64,000 nucleotides of DNA, from NCBI GenBank assembly GCA_040387195.1, contig JAZKEF010000011.1, forward strand, positions 248,001 through 312,000, in the 5' to 3' direction. Positions 51,216-60,775 of the stretch are shown one piece after another (position 1 is the first letter of the stretch; each line of letters begins with the position of its first letter). The notes beneath the pieces were generated by a model. That model saw nothing but the letters and a program-made list of their open reading frames with translations. It was not told where the DNA came from and ran no database searches. A program made the translations under genes and the position numbers. The stretch comes from UKL13-3 sp040387195. Lineage in GTDB: Bacteria > Bacteroidota > Bacteroidia > UKL13-3.

Positions 51216-52223
51216 ATGACAAACGAATCAGCTCAAACAAAAACAGACTATGTATGGCAACCTCTAGCAATGTTGGAGAGTGGCTATTATCCGGCAGCCA
51301 TTTGCCTCACTAAAAGCAATCAACTGTTTGCTGCTACTTGGAATCCGGTAGCTAAAACCGGTTATCTCCAGAGATGGTCAGTTTCCCAATCAAAATGGCT
51401 TCCTGTGGTGGGATTGTATTTTAAAAGCCAAATCAATCAGATGTGCTGCGATACATTAGGTAATATCTATTTGGTAGGAGACACAAATGCGCTGGGCAAC
51501 TATGTAATAAGCATTTATAATGCAACCAACGGCTGGAGTTTTGTTGATAACGGCTATAAAGTTCCTATTAATTATATCTGTTGCGACACCAACAACAATG
51601 TATATGTTACTGGGAATTTTATTGATACCAATAATAATTTTAGCGTAATGCAATACAATTTAGGCCAGAATAAATGGACACAGCTTACGGGAAGTGGCTT
51701 TAACCAACCCCTTTCCGGCTTATGTTTAAATCCTTCCAATACCCTGTTTGCACTGGAAGTAGCATTGAACCAGGAGGTTTCAATTAGTTATTGGAATGGC
51801 CAAAAATGGTTCAGCTTTACTTCGCCTAACATGCAAACTGCAACAGGTATCGGTTGTGATAATTCCGGAAATGTATTTTTCAATTCATCTTCAAGCATTT
51901 GGTCGTATAATTTATTGCTTAAACAGTACACCGATCTGAAGGCTCCGATTCAAACTTTCAGCGGTACCGTTGTGTTTACTAACTTTTTTTACATTGATAA
52001 CATATTGTACTTTTCAATAAGCGGATACACTGATACGGGCGCTACGGCTTGTTATGTTTGGGTTTATTCCAACAACACGTGGACGGATATCACACCATCC
52101 AATATCAATGAGAACAATAATGCGGTGATTTATGATATTGCCTGTTACACCGGGAAATCACATAATATCATACTCGGTACAAACCTGAACAAGGCCTATG
52201 ATGGAAAACAACTGATCCATTAA
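51216..52223 (+). CDS. propeller-like repeat protein, no signal peptide
   Basis: A 335-residue protein built of repeated segments of about 45-50 residues with words like INQMCCDTLGNIYLVGD, INYICCDTNNNVYVTGN and ATGIGCDNSGNVFFNSS. This suggests a five- to seven-bladed beta-propeller. The CCDT/CDNS-type Cys-Asp repeats are distinctive. Unlike other propellers in this window it has neither a signal peptide nor a T9SS tail, so as annotated it is cytoplasmic, or exported by an unrecognised route. No catalytic motif visible. Transcribed alone. Confidence 0.65.
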   Translation: MTNESAQTKTDYVWQPLAMLESGYYPAAICLTKSNQLFAATWNPVAKTGYLQRWSVSQSKWLPVVGLYFKSQINQMCCDTLGNIYLVGDTNALGNYVISIYNATNGWSFVDNGYKVPINYICCDTNNNVYVTGNFIDTNNNFSVMQYNLGQNKWTQLTGSGFNQPLSGLCLNPSNTLFALEVALNQEVSISYWNGQKWFSFTSPNMQTATGIGCDNSGNVFFNSSSSIWSYNLLLKQYTDLKAPIQTFSGTVVFTNFFYIDNILYFSISGYTDTGATACYVWVYSNNTWTDITPSNINENNNAVIYDIACYTGKSHNIILGTNLNKAYDGKQLIH

Positions 52224-52252
52224 AACGAATACCTATCTAGCTATGAAACAAA

Positions 52253-52375
52253 AAAAGCCATCAATCGGGAAACCGGCTGGTGGCTTTAATTATTAATTCT
52301 TGTGCAGGTGGTTGTTTGAGTATTTTGGATGACTACCATACTCAATACAGTATCGCCTTCGGCAAGGATAATTTC
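52253..52375 (-). pseudogene. relic of a gyrA 3' end with its terminator
   Basis: Read on the minus strand, 52286-52375 encodes EIILAEGDTVLSMVVIQNTQTT followed by a short tail and a stop. The functional gyrA contains RLAEGDTVLGMIAIENPQTT. After QTT the relic jumps to sequence like the very end of gyrA (CCACCTGCA) and then to a hairpin (52256-52287) that matches the gyrA terminator hairpin (AAGCCATCAATCGGG...GGTGGCTT). So most of the C-terminal domain has been deleted. It lies about 2.1 kb from gyrA in the same orientation. Confidence 0.7.
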
Positions 52376-52532
52376 TTACATAAAGTAACAAATTTGTTCT
52401 TAATTTTGAATACACCTCTAAAATTCAATAGCTTATCATTAAACCTTCATTGGTTGTAGTATTTAAACCGATAAGTGCTAATGAAGCTAGATGCGGCTTG
52501 GAGTATTTTAATATCAATATAAAACCAGTGTT

Positions 52533-54221
52533 ATGAGATTAGTTTGTACATCCATTTTTGTATTGGTTGTTGTTATTGCTGAAGTTCGTCCATTGTTTGC
52601 ACAGCAAGGCCAGATAGACACAACATTTCATATTGGAACCGGAGCCAGTCATATTACACAACGACTGGAATTACTTTACGACCAATCGGTTTTTGCAGGA
52701 GGCGACTTTACTTCATTTAACGGTAGTTCGTTCAGGCGTTTGATACGTTTGAGTTCAAATGGCAGTAGCATTTCGGGTTGGGCTCCCCATACGCCAACAA
52801 TAGGCGGAGCTGATGGCCCGGTGCGTTCAAGTGCATTACAAACAGACGGAAAATTACTGATAGGTGGATTGTTTAATACCATAAACGGAATTGCAAGTAA
52901 AAACTTTGCAAGGCTTGATACTTCTGGTGTGATAGATAGTTCGTTCAATATCGGTACCGGGTTTAACAGTGAGGTAACAAGCATTGCCAGTGATGGAAAT
53001 CGAATATTTGCTTCAGGTTTTTTCAGTTCATACAAAGGGGTTTCAGTACCCGGATTTGTTTGTTTAACTATGACCGGTGATATTGACACTTCATGGTTGA
53101 AGCCATCAGGCTTTATTGCTGTCGAGTCGATTGTTACCACTACCGGAGGCAAAGTGTTTATTGGTGGTTCATTTACATCATACAATGGTGTTCCAATCAA
53201 TCGTATTGCAAGACTGAATGCGGATGGCACACTGGACACAAGCTTTAATACCGGCACCGGAGTTAGCGGTGGAAATATCCAGGCAATGTGTGCCCAACTT
53301 GATGGTAAACTTATTATTGCAGGCTCCTTTTCCGCAGTAAATGGTGTTGCAAGCGGTCGTATAGCCCGACTTCATACAAATGGCAGTGTGGATGCTACCT
53401 TTAATGCAGGAGCGGGTGCAAACAGCAATATTCGTAATCTAGCAATACAGCACAATACAGGCAAAATATATATTGGAGGCGACTTTACTACCGTTAATGG
53501 AGTCAGCCAACCTCGTATAGCCCGTTTACTTTCAAATGGATTATTAGATTCTGCCTTTCCTGTTGGAACTGGTGTGAATGGCACCGTATACAGTATCCGT
53601 ATTCAACATGACGGTAATGTTATCATCGGTGGCAATTTTAGCCAATACAATGGTATTACTGTGGGCAAAATTGTGCGGCTTATCGGTGATTCGTCAACAA
53701 TTTTGCCGGTATCCTTTTTAAGCTTTGCTGCCACTAAAATGAAGGAGACTGAAGTGCTTTTGCAATGGACTACAGCCGGTGAAAGGAATAATAGCCATTT
53801 CGAAATTGAACGCGCAACCGACAACAAATACTTTGTGCGGATAGGTAGTGTAAAGGGTGCGGGGAATACTTCAACCATTACACCATATAGATATGAGGAT
53901 AAGCCGGACGAACAGCTTTCGGAACATAGCTTCTTCTACCGACTCAAACAGGTAGATAATAACGGAAGATTTGCTTACAGTAATATTGTAAAGGTTAATT
54001 ATCCAATGATAACACGGCCTAAAATGGTTGTTTTTCCTAATCCCGCTAATGACGAAATTGTGATACATGGAGTTCCCGAATATGGCGCAACAATATATGA
54101 CAATAACGGCAGCGTAATGATGATCATTTCGGGGGATGGTACATTTAATACGCATTCGTTTAAACAAGGTTTGTATTTTATACGAAGCGAAGAGCGAGTG
54201 CTTAAATTAATAATAGAATAA
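52533..54221 (+). CDS. delta-60 repeat propeller protein with T9SS type A sorting domain
   Basis: A 562-residue secreted protein with a signal peptide of about 24 residues. It then has about seven delta-60 repeats, each with a core like DGKLLIGGLFNTINGIASKNFARLDTSG and IDSSFNIGTGF. After residue 390 comes a linker typical of Bacteroidota surface proteins (EVLLQWTTAGERNNSHFEIERA) and a type A sorting domain (VVFPNPANDEIVIHG ... GLYFIRSEERVLKLIIE). Delta-60 proteins form propellers of unknown binding role. It sits between the gyrA relic and the true gyrA 3' end. Confidence 0.86.
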   Translation: MRLVCTSIFVLVVVIAEVRPLFAQQGQIDTTFHIGTGASHITQRLELLYDQSVFAGGDFTSFNGSSFRRLIRLSSNGSSISGWAPHTPTIGGADGPVRSSALQTDGKLLIGGLFNTINGIASKNFARLDTSGVIDSSFNIGTGFNSEVTSIASDGNRIFASGFFSSYKGVSVPGFVCLTMTGDIDTSWLKPSGFIAVESIVTTTGGKVFIGGSFTSYNGVPINRIARLNADGTLDTSFNTGTGVSGGNIQAMCAQLDGKLIIAGSFSAVNGVASGRIARLHTNGSVDATFNAGAGANSNIRNLAIQHNTGKIYIGGDFTTVNGVSQPRIARLLSNGLLDSAFPVGTGVNGTVYSIRIQHDGNVIIGGNFSQYNGITVGKIVRLIGDSSTILPVSFLSFAATKMKETEVLLQWTTAGERNNSHFEIERATDNKYFVRIGSVKGAGNTSTITPYRYEDKPDEQLSEHSFFYRLKQVDNNGRFAYSNIVKVNYPMITRPKMVVFPNPANDEIVIHGVPEYGATIYDNNGSVMMIISGDGTFNTHSFKQGLYFIRSEERVLKLIIE

Positions 54222-54264
54222 AGACTGTGTTGATTGGTCTAATTTGATTATCGGGTATTTTTAT

Positions 54265-54377
54265 TGCCACTGATTTTCATAGATTAAATTGAAAAATGGC
54301 ATGGCAAAATTTTACTCTTCAATCTAATTCAGGTAATTCAGTCTATTTAATCAGTGATCCCGATATCGGGAGTGGCA
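54265..54377. repeat. GCCACAGATT inverted-repeat element, copy 3 (with inserted palindrome)
   Basis: The left arm is TGCCACTGATTTTCATAGATTAAAT (54265-54289). The right arm (about 54344-54377) reads ATTTAATCAGTGA then a perfect TCCCGATATCGGGA (54358-54371) then GTGGCA. The palindrome replaces the AAATCW core of the arm. It is a diverged member of the element family seen at 31672 and 41296. Confidence 0.6.
54358..54371. repeat. TCCCGATATCGGGA palindrome
   Basis: A 14-bp perfect palindrome inside the right arm of inverted-repeat element 3. It shares CCCGA/TCGGG arms with 7046-7061 and 47749-47762. Confidence 0.6.
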
Positions 54378-54413
54378 TTTACTATCAACGCGGTTCTATT
54401 ATTAATGCTCCAC

Positions 54414-54449
54414 AAAAAAGCCACCAACCGGTTCCCCGATTGATGGCTT
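54414..54449 (-). terminator. gyrA terminator
   Basis: Read on the minus strand: AAGCCATCAATCGG, a four-base loop, CCGGTTGGTGGCTT and six T. The stem is about 14 bp with G-T pairs. It ends the gyrA transcript about 25 bases after its stop. A near copy is at 52253-52287. Confidence 0.85.
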
Positions 54450-54472
54450 CTCTTTAAATCATTAATTAATAA

Positions 54473-57040
54473 CTATTCTGCAGGTGGTGCATCAATCGGA
54501 GCATCCGCTTCACCTGTTGCAGGCGCATCCGGAGTATCTATGGTTGGCTCCTCTCCTGTTGCTTCGGCACCTTCAACGCCTTCCACAACCTCTTCCACTT
54601 CTTCTACATAATCCACCTTGGCTATCGATGCAATTGAGTCTTTATCATCAATATTGATCAACCGCACTCCTTGTGTTACGCGGCCTAAAACCCTTAGGTC
54701 TTTTACACTTAAGCGGATAGTAATACCCGCTTTGGTCATAATCATGATATCGTTGGTGTCGTCCACCTCTTTAATGGCTACGAGCTTACCTGTTTTTTCG
54801 GTAACGTTCATGGCCATTACTCCCTTACCTCCACGGTTGGTAATGCGGTAGTCTTCCACATCCGAACGTTTACCCATACCATTTTCGGTTACTACCAATA
54901 CGTTGGTTGTTTGCGGATTTTCAATGGCAATCATACCCAATACGGTATCGCCTTCGGCCAAACGAATCGCTCTCACTCCGGTAGCTGTTCTACCCATCGG
55001 GCGCACGCTGCTTTCATTGAAACGAATGGCTTTACCTTCCTGGCTGGCAATGATAATTTCGCTTGAACCTGTAGTTAAACGAGCTTCTACCAGCATATCA
55101 CCTTCGCGCACGTTGATGGCATTTACACCATTTGCACGCGGACGTGAATATGCTTCTAAAGTTGTTTTCTTGATGGTTCCCTGTTCGGTACACATCATTA
55201 CGTAATTGTTGGCCAGGTATTCCTCGTCAGTAAGCGTTTTTACATTCAGGTACGCCATTACTTTATCGTCTGCTGTAATATTGATAAGGTTTTGGATGGC
55301 ACGACCTTTAGTTGTTTTATCACCTTCCGGAATTTCCCATACTTTTAACCAGAAACATTTACCCTGATTTGTAAAGAACAACATATGGTTATGATTGGTG
55401 GCCATGAATACATGCTCTACAAAATCTTCCTGACGTTTGGCAACGCCTCTAGAACCACGTCCTCCTCTGTTTTGTGTACGGTATTCGGTTAATGATGTAC
55501 GTTTAACATATCCTAAATGAGAAATGGTAATCACCACTTCATCATCCGGAATTAAGTCTTCCATGCTCATGTCGTTTCCTGCAAAAACAATTTCGGTTCT
55601 GCGTTTGTCACCGTATTTCTCTTTCATCTCCGTCAACTCGTCTTTGATGATTTTGTAACGCAAACCTTCGTCAGCCAATACAGATTGTAAGTAGTTAATC
55701 AACTCCATCAACGCAGCATACTCGTCTTTAATCTTATCGCGCTCCAGTCCTGTTAATACACGCAAACGCATATCTAGGATGGCTTTCGCCTGAATTTCGC
55801 TCAGTTTAAAGTTGGTCATCAACCCTTCGCGTGCATCGTCCGGAGTTTTAGCTTCACGGATTAACTTGATTACTGCATCCAGGTTATCTAAGGCAATCAA
55901 TAAACCTTCTAAGATATGGGCACGTTTTTGTGCTTCTTCCAATTCAAACTTGGTTCTGCGAACAACTACATCATGGCGGTGCTCAACAAAATGCCTGATT
56001 TGGTCTTTCAGGTTCAGCATTTCAGGACGACCTTTTACAAGGGCTACGTTGTTTACGCTGAATGATGTTTGAAGGGCTGTGTATTTATATAATTTGTTTA
56101 AAACGATGTTAGGAATCGCATCACGTTTGATATCGTAAACAATACGCATACCATCACGGTCACTCTCGTCACGAATTTCAGAAATACCTTCAATTACCTT
56201 TTCGTTAATCAACTCCGCTGTTTTGGCAATTAATGTAGCCTTGTTTACCTGAAAAGGAATTTCGTTAACAACAATTTGGTCCTTACCTGTTTTTGAAGTT
56301 TCGAATACCGCTTTGGCACGCATCACAATACGGCCTCTTCCTGTTTCAAATGCTTCTTTCACACCTTCGTAACCGTATATGATACCTCCTGTAGGAAAAT
56401 CGGGTGCCTTCACAAATTTCATCAGCTCACTGATTTCAATTTCGCGGTTGTCGATATAGGCTAATGTTCCGTCAATTACCTCAGTAAGGTTATGCGGAGC
56501 CATATTGGTAGCCATACCTACAGCAATACCTGATGCTCCGTTTACCAGCAAATTCGGGTATTTAGCCGGCAATACTGTTGGTTCCTGTAATGAATCGTCA
56601 AAGTTGGGACGAAAATCAACAGTGTTTTTATCAATATCTGTCAGTAACTCTTCAGCAATTTTACGCAAACGGGCTTCCGTGTAACGCATTGCTGCCGGTG
56701 GATCTCCATCAACCGAACCGAAGTTTCCTTGTCCGTCAACCAATGTGTAACGCATGCTCCAGTCCTGAGCCATACGCACCATTGCATCGTAAACCGAACT
56801 ATCACCATGCGGGTGAAACTTTCCTAAAACCTCTCCTACGATACGAGCCGATTTTTTATACGGACGGTTGGAAGCTAATCCCAACTCTGTCATTCCATAC
56901 AAAACACGCCTGTGAACGGGCTTTAAACCGTCACGAACATCAGGTAGCGCACGCGAAACAATAACCGACATCGAATAATCGATATAGGCCGTTTTCATTT
57001 CATCTTCAATGTTGATGGTAATAATTCTGTCTTCTGCCAT
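54473..57040 (-). CDS. gyrA: DNA gyrase subunit A
   Basis: An 855-residue subunit of DNA gyrase, which introduces negative supercoils. The catalytic Tyr is Y120 (AAMRYTEARL). The quinolone-binding positions equivalent to E. coli Ser83 and Asp87 are Ser81 and Asp85 (HPHGDSSVYDAM), i.e. the sensitive-type residues. The GyrA box is present as QNRGGRG in the C-terminal DNA-wrapping domain. The tail (about 805-855) is strongly acidic (EEVEEVVEGVEG...), as in many Bacteroidota. Full length, with a clear terminator; gyrB is not in the window. Confidence 0.97.
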   Translation of the reverse strand: MAEDRIITINIEDEMKTAYIDYSMSVIVSRALPDVRDGLKPVHRRVLYGMTELGLASNRPYKKSARIVGEVLGKFHPHGDSSVYDAMVRMAQDWSMRYTLVDGQGNFGSVDGDPPAAMRYTEARLRKIAEELLTDIDKNTVDFRPNFDDSLQEPTVLPAKYPNLLVNGASGIAVGMATNMAPHNLTEVIDGTLAYIDNREIEISELMKFVKAPDFPTGGIIYGYEGVKEAFETGRGRIVMRAKAVFETSKTGKDQIVVNEIPFQVNKATLIAKTAELINEKVIEGISEIRDESDRDGMRIVYDIKRDAIPNIVLNKLYKYTALQTSFSVNNVALVKGRPEMLNLKDQIRHFVEHRHDVVVRRTKFELEEAQKRAHILEGLLIALDNLDAVIKLIREAKTPDDAREGLMTNFKLSEIQAKAILDMRLRVLTGLERDKIKDEYAALMELINYLQSVLADEGLRYKIIKDELTEMKEKYGDKRRTEIVFAGNDMSMEDLIPDDEVVITISHLGYVKRTSLTEYRTQNRGGRGSRGVAKRQEDFVEHVFMATNHNHMLFFTNQGKCFWLKVWEIPEGDKTTKGRAIQNLINITADDKVMAYLNVKTLTDEEYLANNYVMMCTEQGTIKKTTLEAYSRPRANGVNAINVREGDMLVEARLTTGSSEIIIASQEGKAIRFNESSVRPMGRTATGVRAIRLAEGDTVLGMIAIENPQTTNVLVVTENGMGKRSDVEDYRITNRGGKGVMAMNVTEKTGKLVAIKEVDDTNDIMIMTKAGITIRLSVKDLRVLGRVTQGVRLINIDDKDSIASIAKVDYVEEVEEVVEGVEGAEATGEEPTIDTPDAPATGEADAPIDAPPAE

Positions 57041-57329
57041 TATGAGTTATGTTGTAATTATCTTATAAAACGCTAGTTTACTGTTGGTTAAAACGGGATA
57101 GTGTAAAGCAATCCTTAATCCGCTTCAACCTCATATTTAACAAGCGTTGCAAGATACTTTATAAGTGTAAGGAATGCACCATTTTTTAGCAGAAAATACC
57201 CACAAAAAAATAGATGCTTGTGGATAATGAAAAGAGTGTGATTGAAGCTGTTTGGTTAGAACTTCACATTACAAAAAATAGCCTTATCGTTAATGGTAAT
57301 ACCCCCGGTTTTTACCAGAAAGATTGATG
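57041..57329. other. region upstream of gyrA, no gene
   Basis: 289 bases holding the gyrA promoter region. TTGTGGATAA (57218-57227) contains the complement of a consensus DnaA box (TTATCCACA), but it is the only one, so no origin is called. Otherwise AT-rich. Confidence 0.5.
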
Positions 57330-57743
57330 TCAGTCATGTGTCACTGAAGAACCAATTTCTTTAGTCCAACGCTCTTTTGCAATTCTCCTCCCAAATTGAT
57401 CAACTATCAGGTAGGAAGCCCAGAAGATGTAAGAGCTAAACAGGAAGGTGTTTGTTGGTTTAGAAAGCATAATCAAGGTGAAGATCATTTTCGCCAGGTA
57501 ATCATGGGTAATGGTTATACCGGGTATTTGATATCGATCTAAAAAGTCAGGAGTTAACTTTTGCATGCTTATAAAAGCTTTTCCAATAAGATAATCTGCA
57601 ATCGTGAATGCCATCCAAAAAACACATGTATTAATGCTATAACCTCCTGAAAATACCGATAATACCACAATCAAGAAGATTGATTTAGTTATACCTTTTG
57701 GTGTGAGCGACATTCCACTTACATTTATAAATTTGAACTTCAT
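57330..57743 (-). CDS. small membrane protein, unknown
   Basis: A 137-residue protein from the ATG at 57743 (MKFKFINVSG); a longer frame begins 16 codons upstream but its extra residues look random. Three or four hydrophobic segments (about 14-32, 33-50, 75-98, 99-112), with a charged C-terminal tail containing RRIAKERWTKEIG. No family recognised. Transcribed alone between gyrA and the giant repeat gene. Confidence 0.55.
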   Translation of the reverse strand: MKFKFINVSGMSLTPKGITKSIFLIVVLSVFSGGYSINTCVFWMAFTIADYLIGKAFISMQKLTPDFLDRYQIPGITITHDYLAKMIFTLIMLSKPTNTFLFSSYIFWASYLIVDQFGRRIAKERWTKEIGSSVTHD

Positions 57744-57829
57744 TGTTTGGTTAGATTGTTTACATTCATAAACGGCAAGAGTATGATTCAATTCGAAAAT
57801 ATGTCTTTTTATCGAATCCCCGAATACAC

Positions 57830-57859
57830 AAAAAAGGAGGCCATAAAGCCTCCTTTTTT
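57830..57859. terminator. strong bidirectional terminator
   Basis: AAAAAAGGAGGC (57830-57841) and GCCTCCTTTTTT (57848-57859) form a 12-bp perfect stem with a 6-base loop. On the minus strand it ends the giant repeat gene 20 bases after its stop. Confidence 0.88.
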
Positions 57860-57878
57860 AATATAAAAACGGGTTGTG

Positions 57879-60765
57879 TTATTGCTTCAACACCCTGATG
57901 GTTTTCACTTCTTCATCTTGCTGTAACAACCGAACGGAATAGATGCCGGCTTTTAAACCCGATTCATTAAACTCAACCGATTGATCACCGATTATTGCAT
58001 CAACATGTTGCGAATGGATAATACGTCCCAAACCATCAACCAACTCAATGGTTATGGGGTGTTCGCTTGCTGAACTAAAGGTGATGCTGAAGGCCTGGTC
58101 GAACGGATTAGGCTGAACCTGCAAGGTTTGTTTTGCCGCTTTCTGTTGATTGGATACTGTTACCGTTTTTGTGTATGTGGTTTTTCCATCGAAATCAACC
58201 TGTTTCAGACGGTAATACGCTTTGGTTTGCAACAACATGCCATCCTTGTCCTCATATTGGTATTGGTGCAGGGTATTGCTTGTTCCATTACCGGTAACCT
58301 TCCCTATGCTTTCAAAGTTTTTACCCGTATAAGAACGTTCTATTTCAAAATGGCTGTTGTCTGTTTCCTGTGCTGTTGCCCAGTTAAGCAATACATCATT
58401 GCGGTTTCGGGTGGCTTCAAATGATACCATTGTTACCGGCAATGGAGAGCTTATATCACCCAGTCCGAAGATTCCGAGGGTGGATACTCCGTTTACGGTA
58501 AAGTCGTAAGGGTTCACTCCTGCTGCTGCTCCAAGACCTCTGATGGAAGCCCATGGTGCATTGTAACGGGCAACTGTCATGCTGGTGCGGTTAATTGTGT
58601 TCTCATCAGCACCTGCCCAGCCAAAAGTGATATTGGCGCTTGATCCACCGGCAACAGACTCACTGATAAACCATGTTTTATTTACCACTCCGCTTGCATA
58701 AGCAGTTCCAGAAGGCGTTTCACCCGTATAAGTCGGATATGCTCCTGTAATCACGCGTACGCTGAAATTATCAACTGTTCCGTTATTCTGAATTGTTACT
58801 GGAGAATAAGATGCTACGCCTGCACCAACAGGGAATAAGATATTTCCGCTCCGACCACCGGTACCCATATTGGATTGAGTAAGTTTGCCAGCACCATTGG
58901 TTACTACATAAGAAGTAGCAGAACCTCCTGCAATAACACCCGAATTGCTAATGGTTAGGTTATTTGCAACCAATAATAATTTTCCGTTCTGGAACATAAG
59001 CGAGTCGATGATGGTTGTGTTACCGGCCAGTGTTTTGAATGACCCTCCTGCTATCTCCAGTTTACCATATACGCCTCCCGGAATAGTTTGGTCAACTGTA
59101 CCACCGAAAATTACTTTTCCGCCTGTTTTGGTAAAGGTTCCCGACTCAGTGATGGTTCCGCGGATATCAATGCTGCCATTGATTCCGGTAAACCCTAAAG
59201 CTGCTCCTGCACCTATCTGGATATTGTTAACTGTAGTTTGGGTATTGATAAGCGGACTGTTTGGCGTTCCAGCTGTAATCAGAACATCTGAGGTCGAAAC
59301 CGGCACTCCACCACACCAGTTGCCTGCTGTATTCCAGGCATTGCTTATTCCTCCCAACCATTTGCCATTCGAAATAATATTCACAATAAACGAATCCGTA
59401 TTCACTATTCCGCAACTGCCACTTTGAACCACTGCACGGAAGGCTGTGTTTTGGGCCAGATTGCTTGATGTGAGTGCAGCGTTTGTGTTTGCGATGGTTG
59501 TCCATGAGGTATAAGGCGAAACGGAACTTTCCCACCGTACCACCGAACCTGTGTGCCCGGTAAGCGTTAAACCTGAGGAGGTATTGATACAAACCGGTGT
59601 ATTACCCGATACTGATCCTTTTACAACCAGTGGTGTTACGGTTACAACAGTTGAATCGGAATTGGCTATACCGCAATTTCCGCTTTGCACCACTGCACGG
59701 AAAGCTGTGGTTTGGGTAAGAGCATTGGATGTATAAATGGTGTTGGTATTGGTAACAGGTGTCCAGCTTACGAATGGAGCCGGGGCACTTTCCCAGCGAA
59801 GGATAGAACCTGTTTGTCCGCTTAAGGTAAGCGTGCCCGATGTTGAACCTGCACAAATGGTGGTACCTCCAGTTACGGCACCTTTAACTACCAATGGTGT
59901 AACCGTTACAATGGTTGAATCGGAATTGGCCGTTCCGCAACTACCACTTTGCACTACTGCACGGAATGCGGTATGCTGTGTAAGTGCAACCGAAGTATAA
60001 GTAGCATTGGTATTGGCTATGGTTGTCCATGAAGTATACGGAGCAACCGCACTTTCCCAACGTACAACTGTTCCTGTTTGGCCGTTTAATGTAAGCAAGC
60101 CCGATGTTGAACCCGAACAAACAGTTGCACCACCACTCACGGCTCCTTTTACAACCAATGGAGTTGCTGTAATTACAATCGAGTCAGTGTTTGCAGCGTT
60201 GCAGGTTCCACTTTGAACAATGGCTCTGAATGCAGTTGTTTGCGCCAGAGCCGAAGAATTATAAACCGTATTGGTATTGGTAATGGTCGTCCATGATGTA
60301 AATGGAGCAACAGCACTTTCCCATCTTTGCACCGAACCGGTGTGCGCTGCTAATGTTAAAGCTGCCGCTGTTCCCACACAAACAGGAGATGTTCCGTTTA
60401 CGGTTCCTGCAACAGTAAGAGGACTTACCGTTACAACGGTTGAGTCGCTATTGGCCATCAAACATGCTCCGCTTTGCACAACTGCCCTGAAAGCGGTTGT
60501 TTGCGTGAGTGCCGGTGAAGTGTAGTTAGTGTTGGTATTGGCAATGGTTGTCCATGTTGTAAATGGAGCTAATGCTTTCTCCCATCTTACCACCGCACCT
60601 ATTTGTCCGGCCAACAACAAGTTGTTGCTTACAGAACCTGAACAGATGGATGTACCACCTGTTACGGCACCTTTTACGGTAGTTGGAGATACCGCAATGG
60701 TTACCGGAGTTAATGATCCGGAAGCACAGGTGCCGCTCGAAACTATTGCCCTGAATTGTGTAGTT
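57879..60765 (-). CDS. giant Ig-like repeat surface protein, C-terminal part with T9SS sorting domain
   Basis: The C-terminal half of a very large surface protein, interrupted by a 10-N gap at 60766. From the gap it has five and a half repeats of about 88 residues, each with a core like GQTGSILRWESAPAPF.SWT, TYTS.ALTQTTAFRAVVQSG and NSDSTVVTVTP. A different region follows (WLGGISNAWNTAGNWCGGVPV..., then right-handed beta-like strands), a linker LLNWATAQETDNSHFEIERS, and finally a T9SS type A sorting domain (LQVQPNPFDQAFSITF ... VKTIRVLKQ). The repeats look like Ig-like adhesion domains seen in Bacteroidota. Collapsing a 7-bp contig overlap at the gap joins it in frame to the part at 60776. 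Confidence 0.9.
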
Positions 60766-60775
60766 NNNNNNNNNN
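60766..60775. other. assembly gap (10 N), probably artificial
   Basis: Ten N inside the giant repeat gene. TGTAGTT is present immediately on both sides (60759-60765 and 60776-60782). Removing one copy and the N restores the reading frame AITQTTQFRAIV, which matches the repeat consensus. Confidence 0.9.

Noticed and set aside
57218..57227. DnaA-box-like TTGTGGATAA upstream of gyrA as part of a replication origin
   Set aside because: Only one box is present, with no cluster and no dnaA, dnaN or AT-rich unwinding element nearby.
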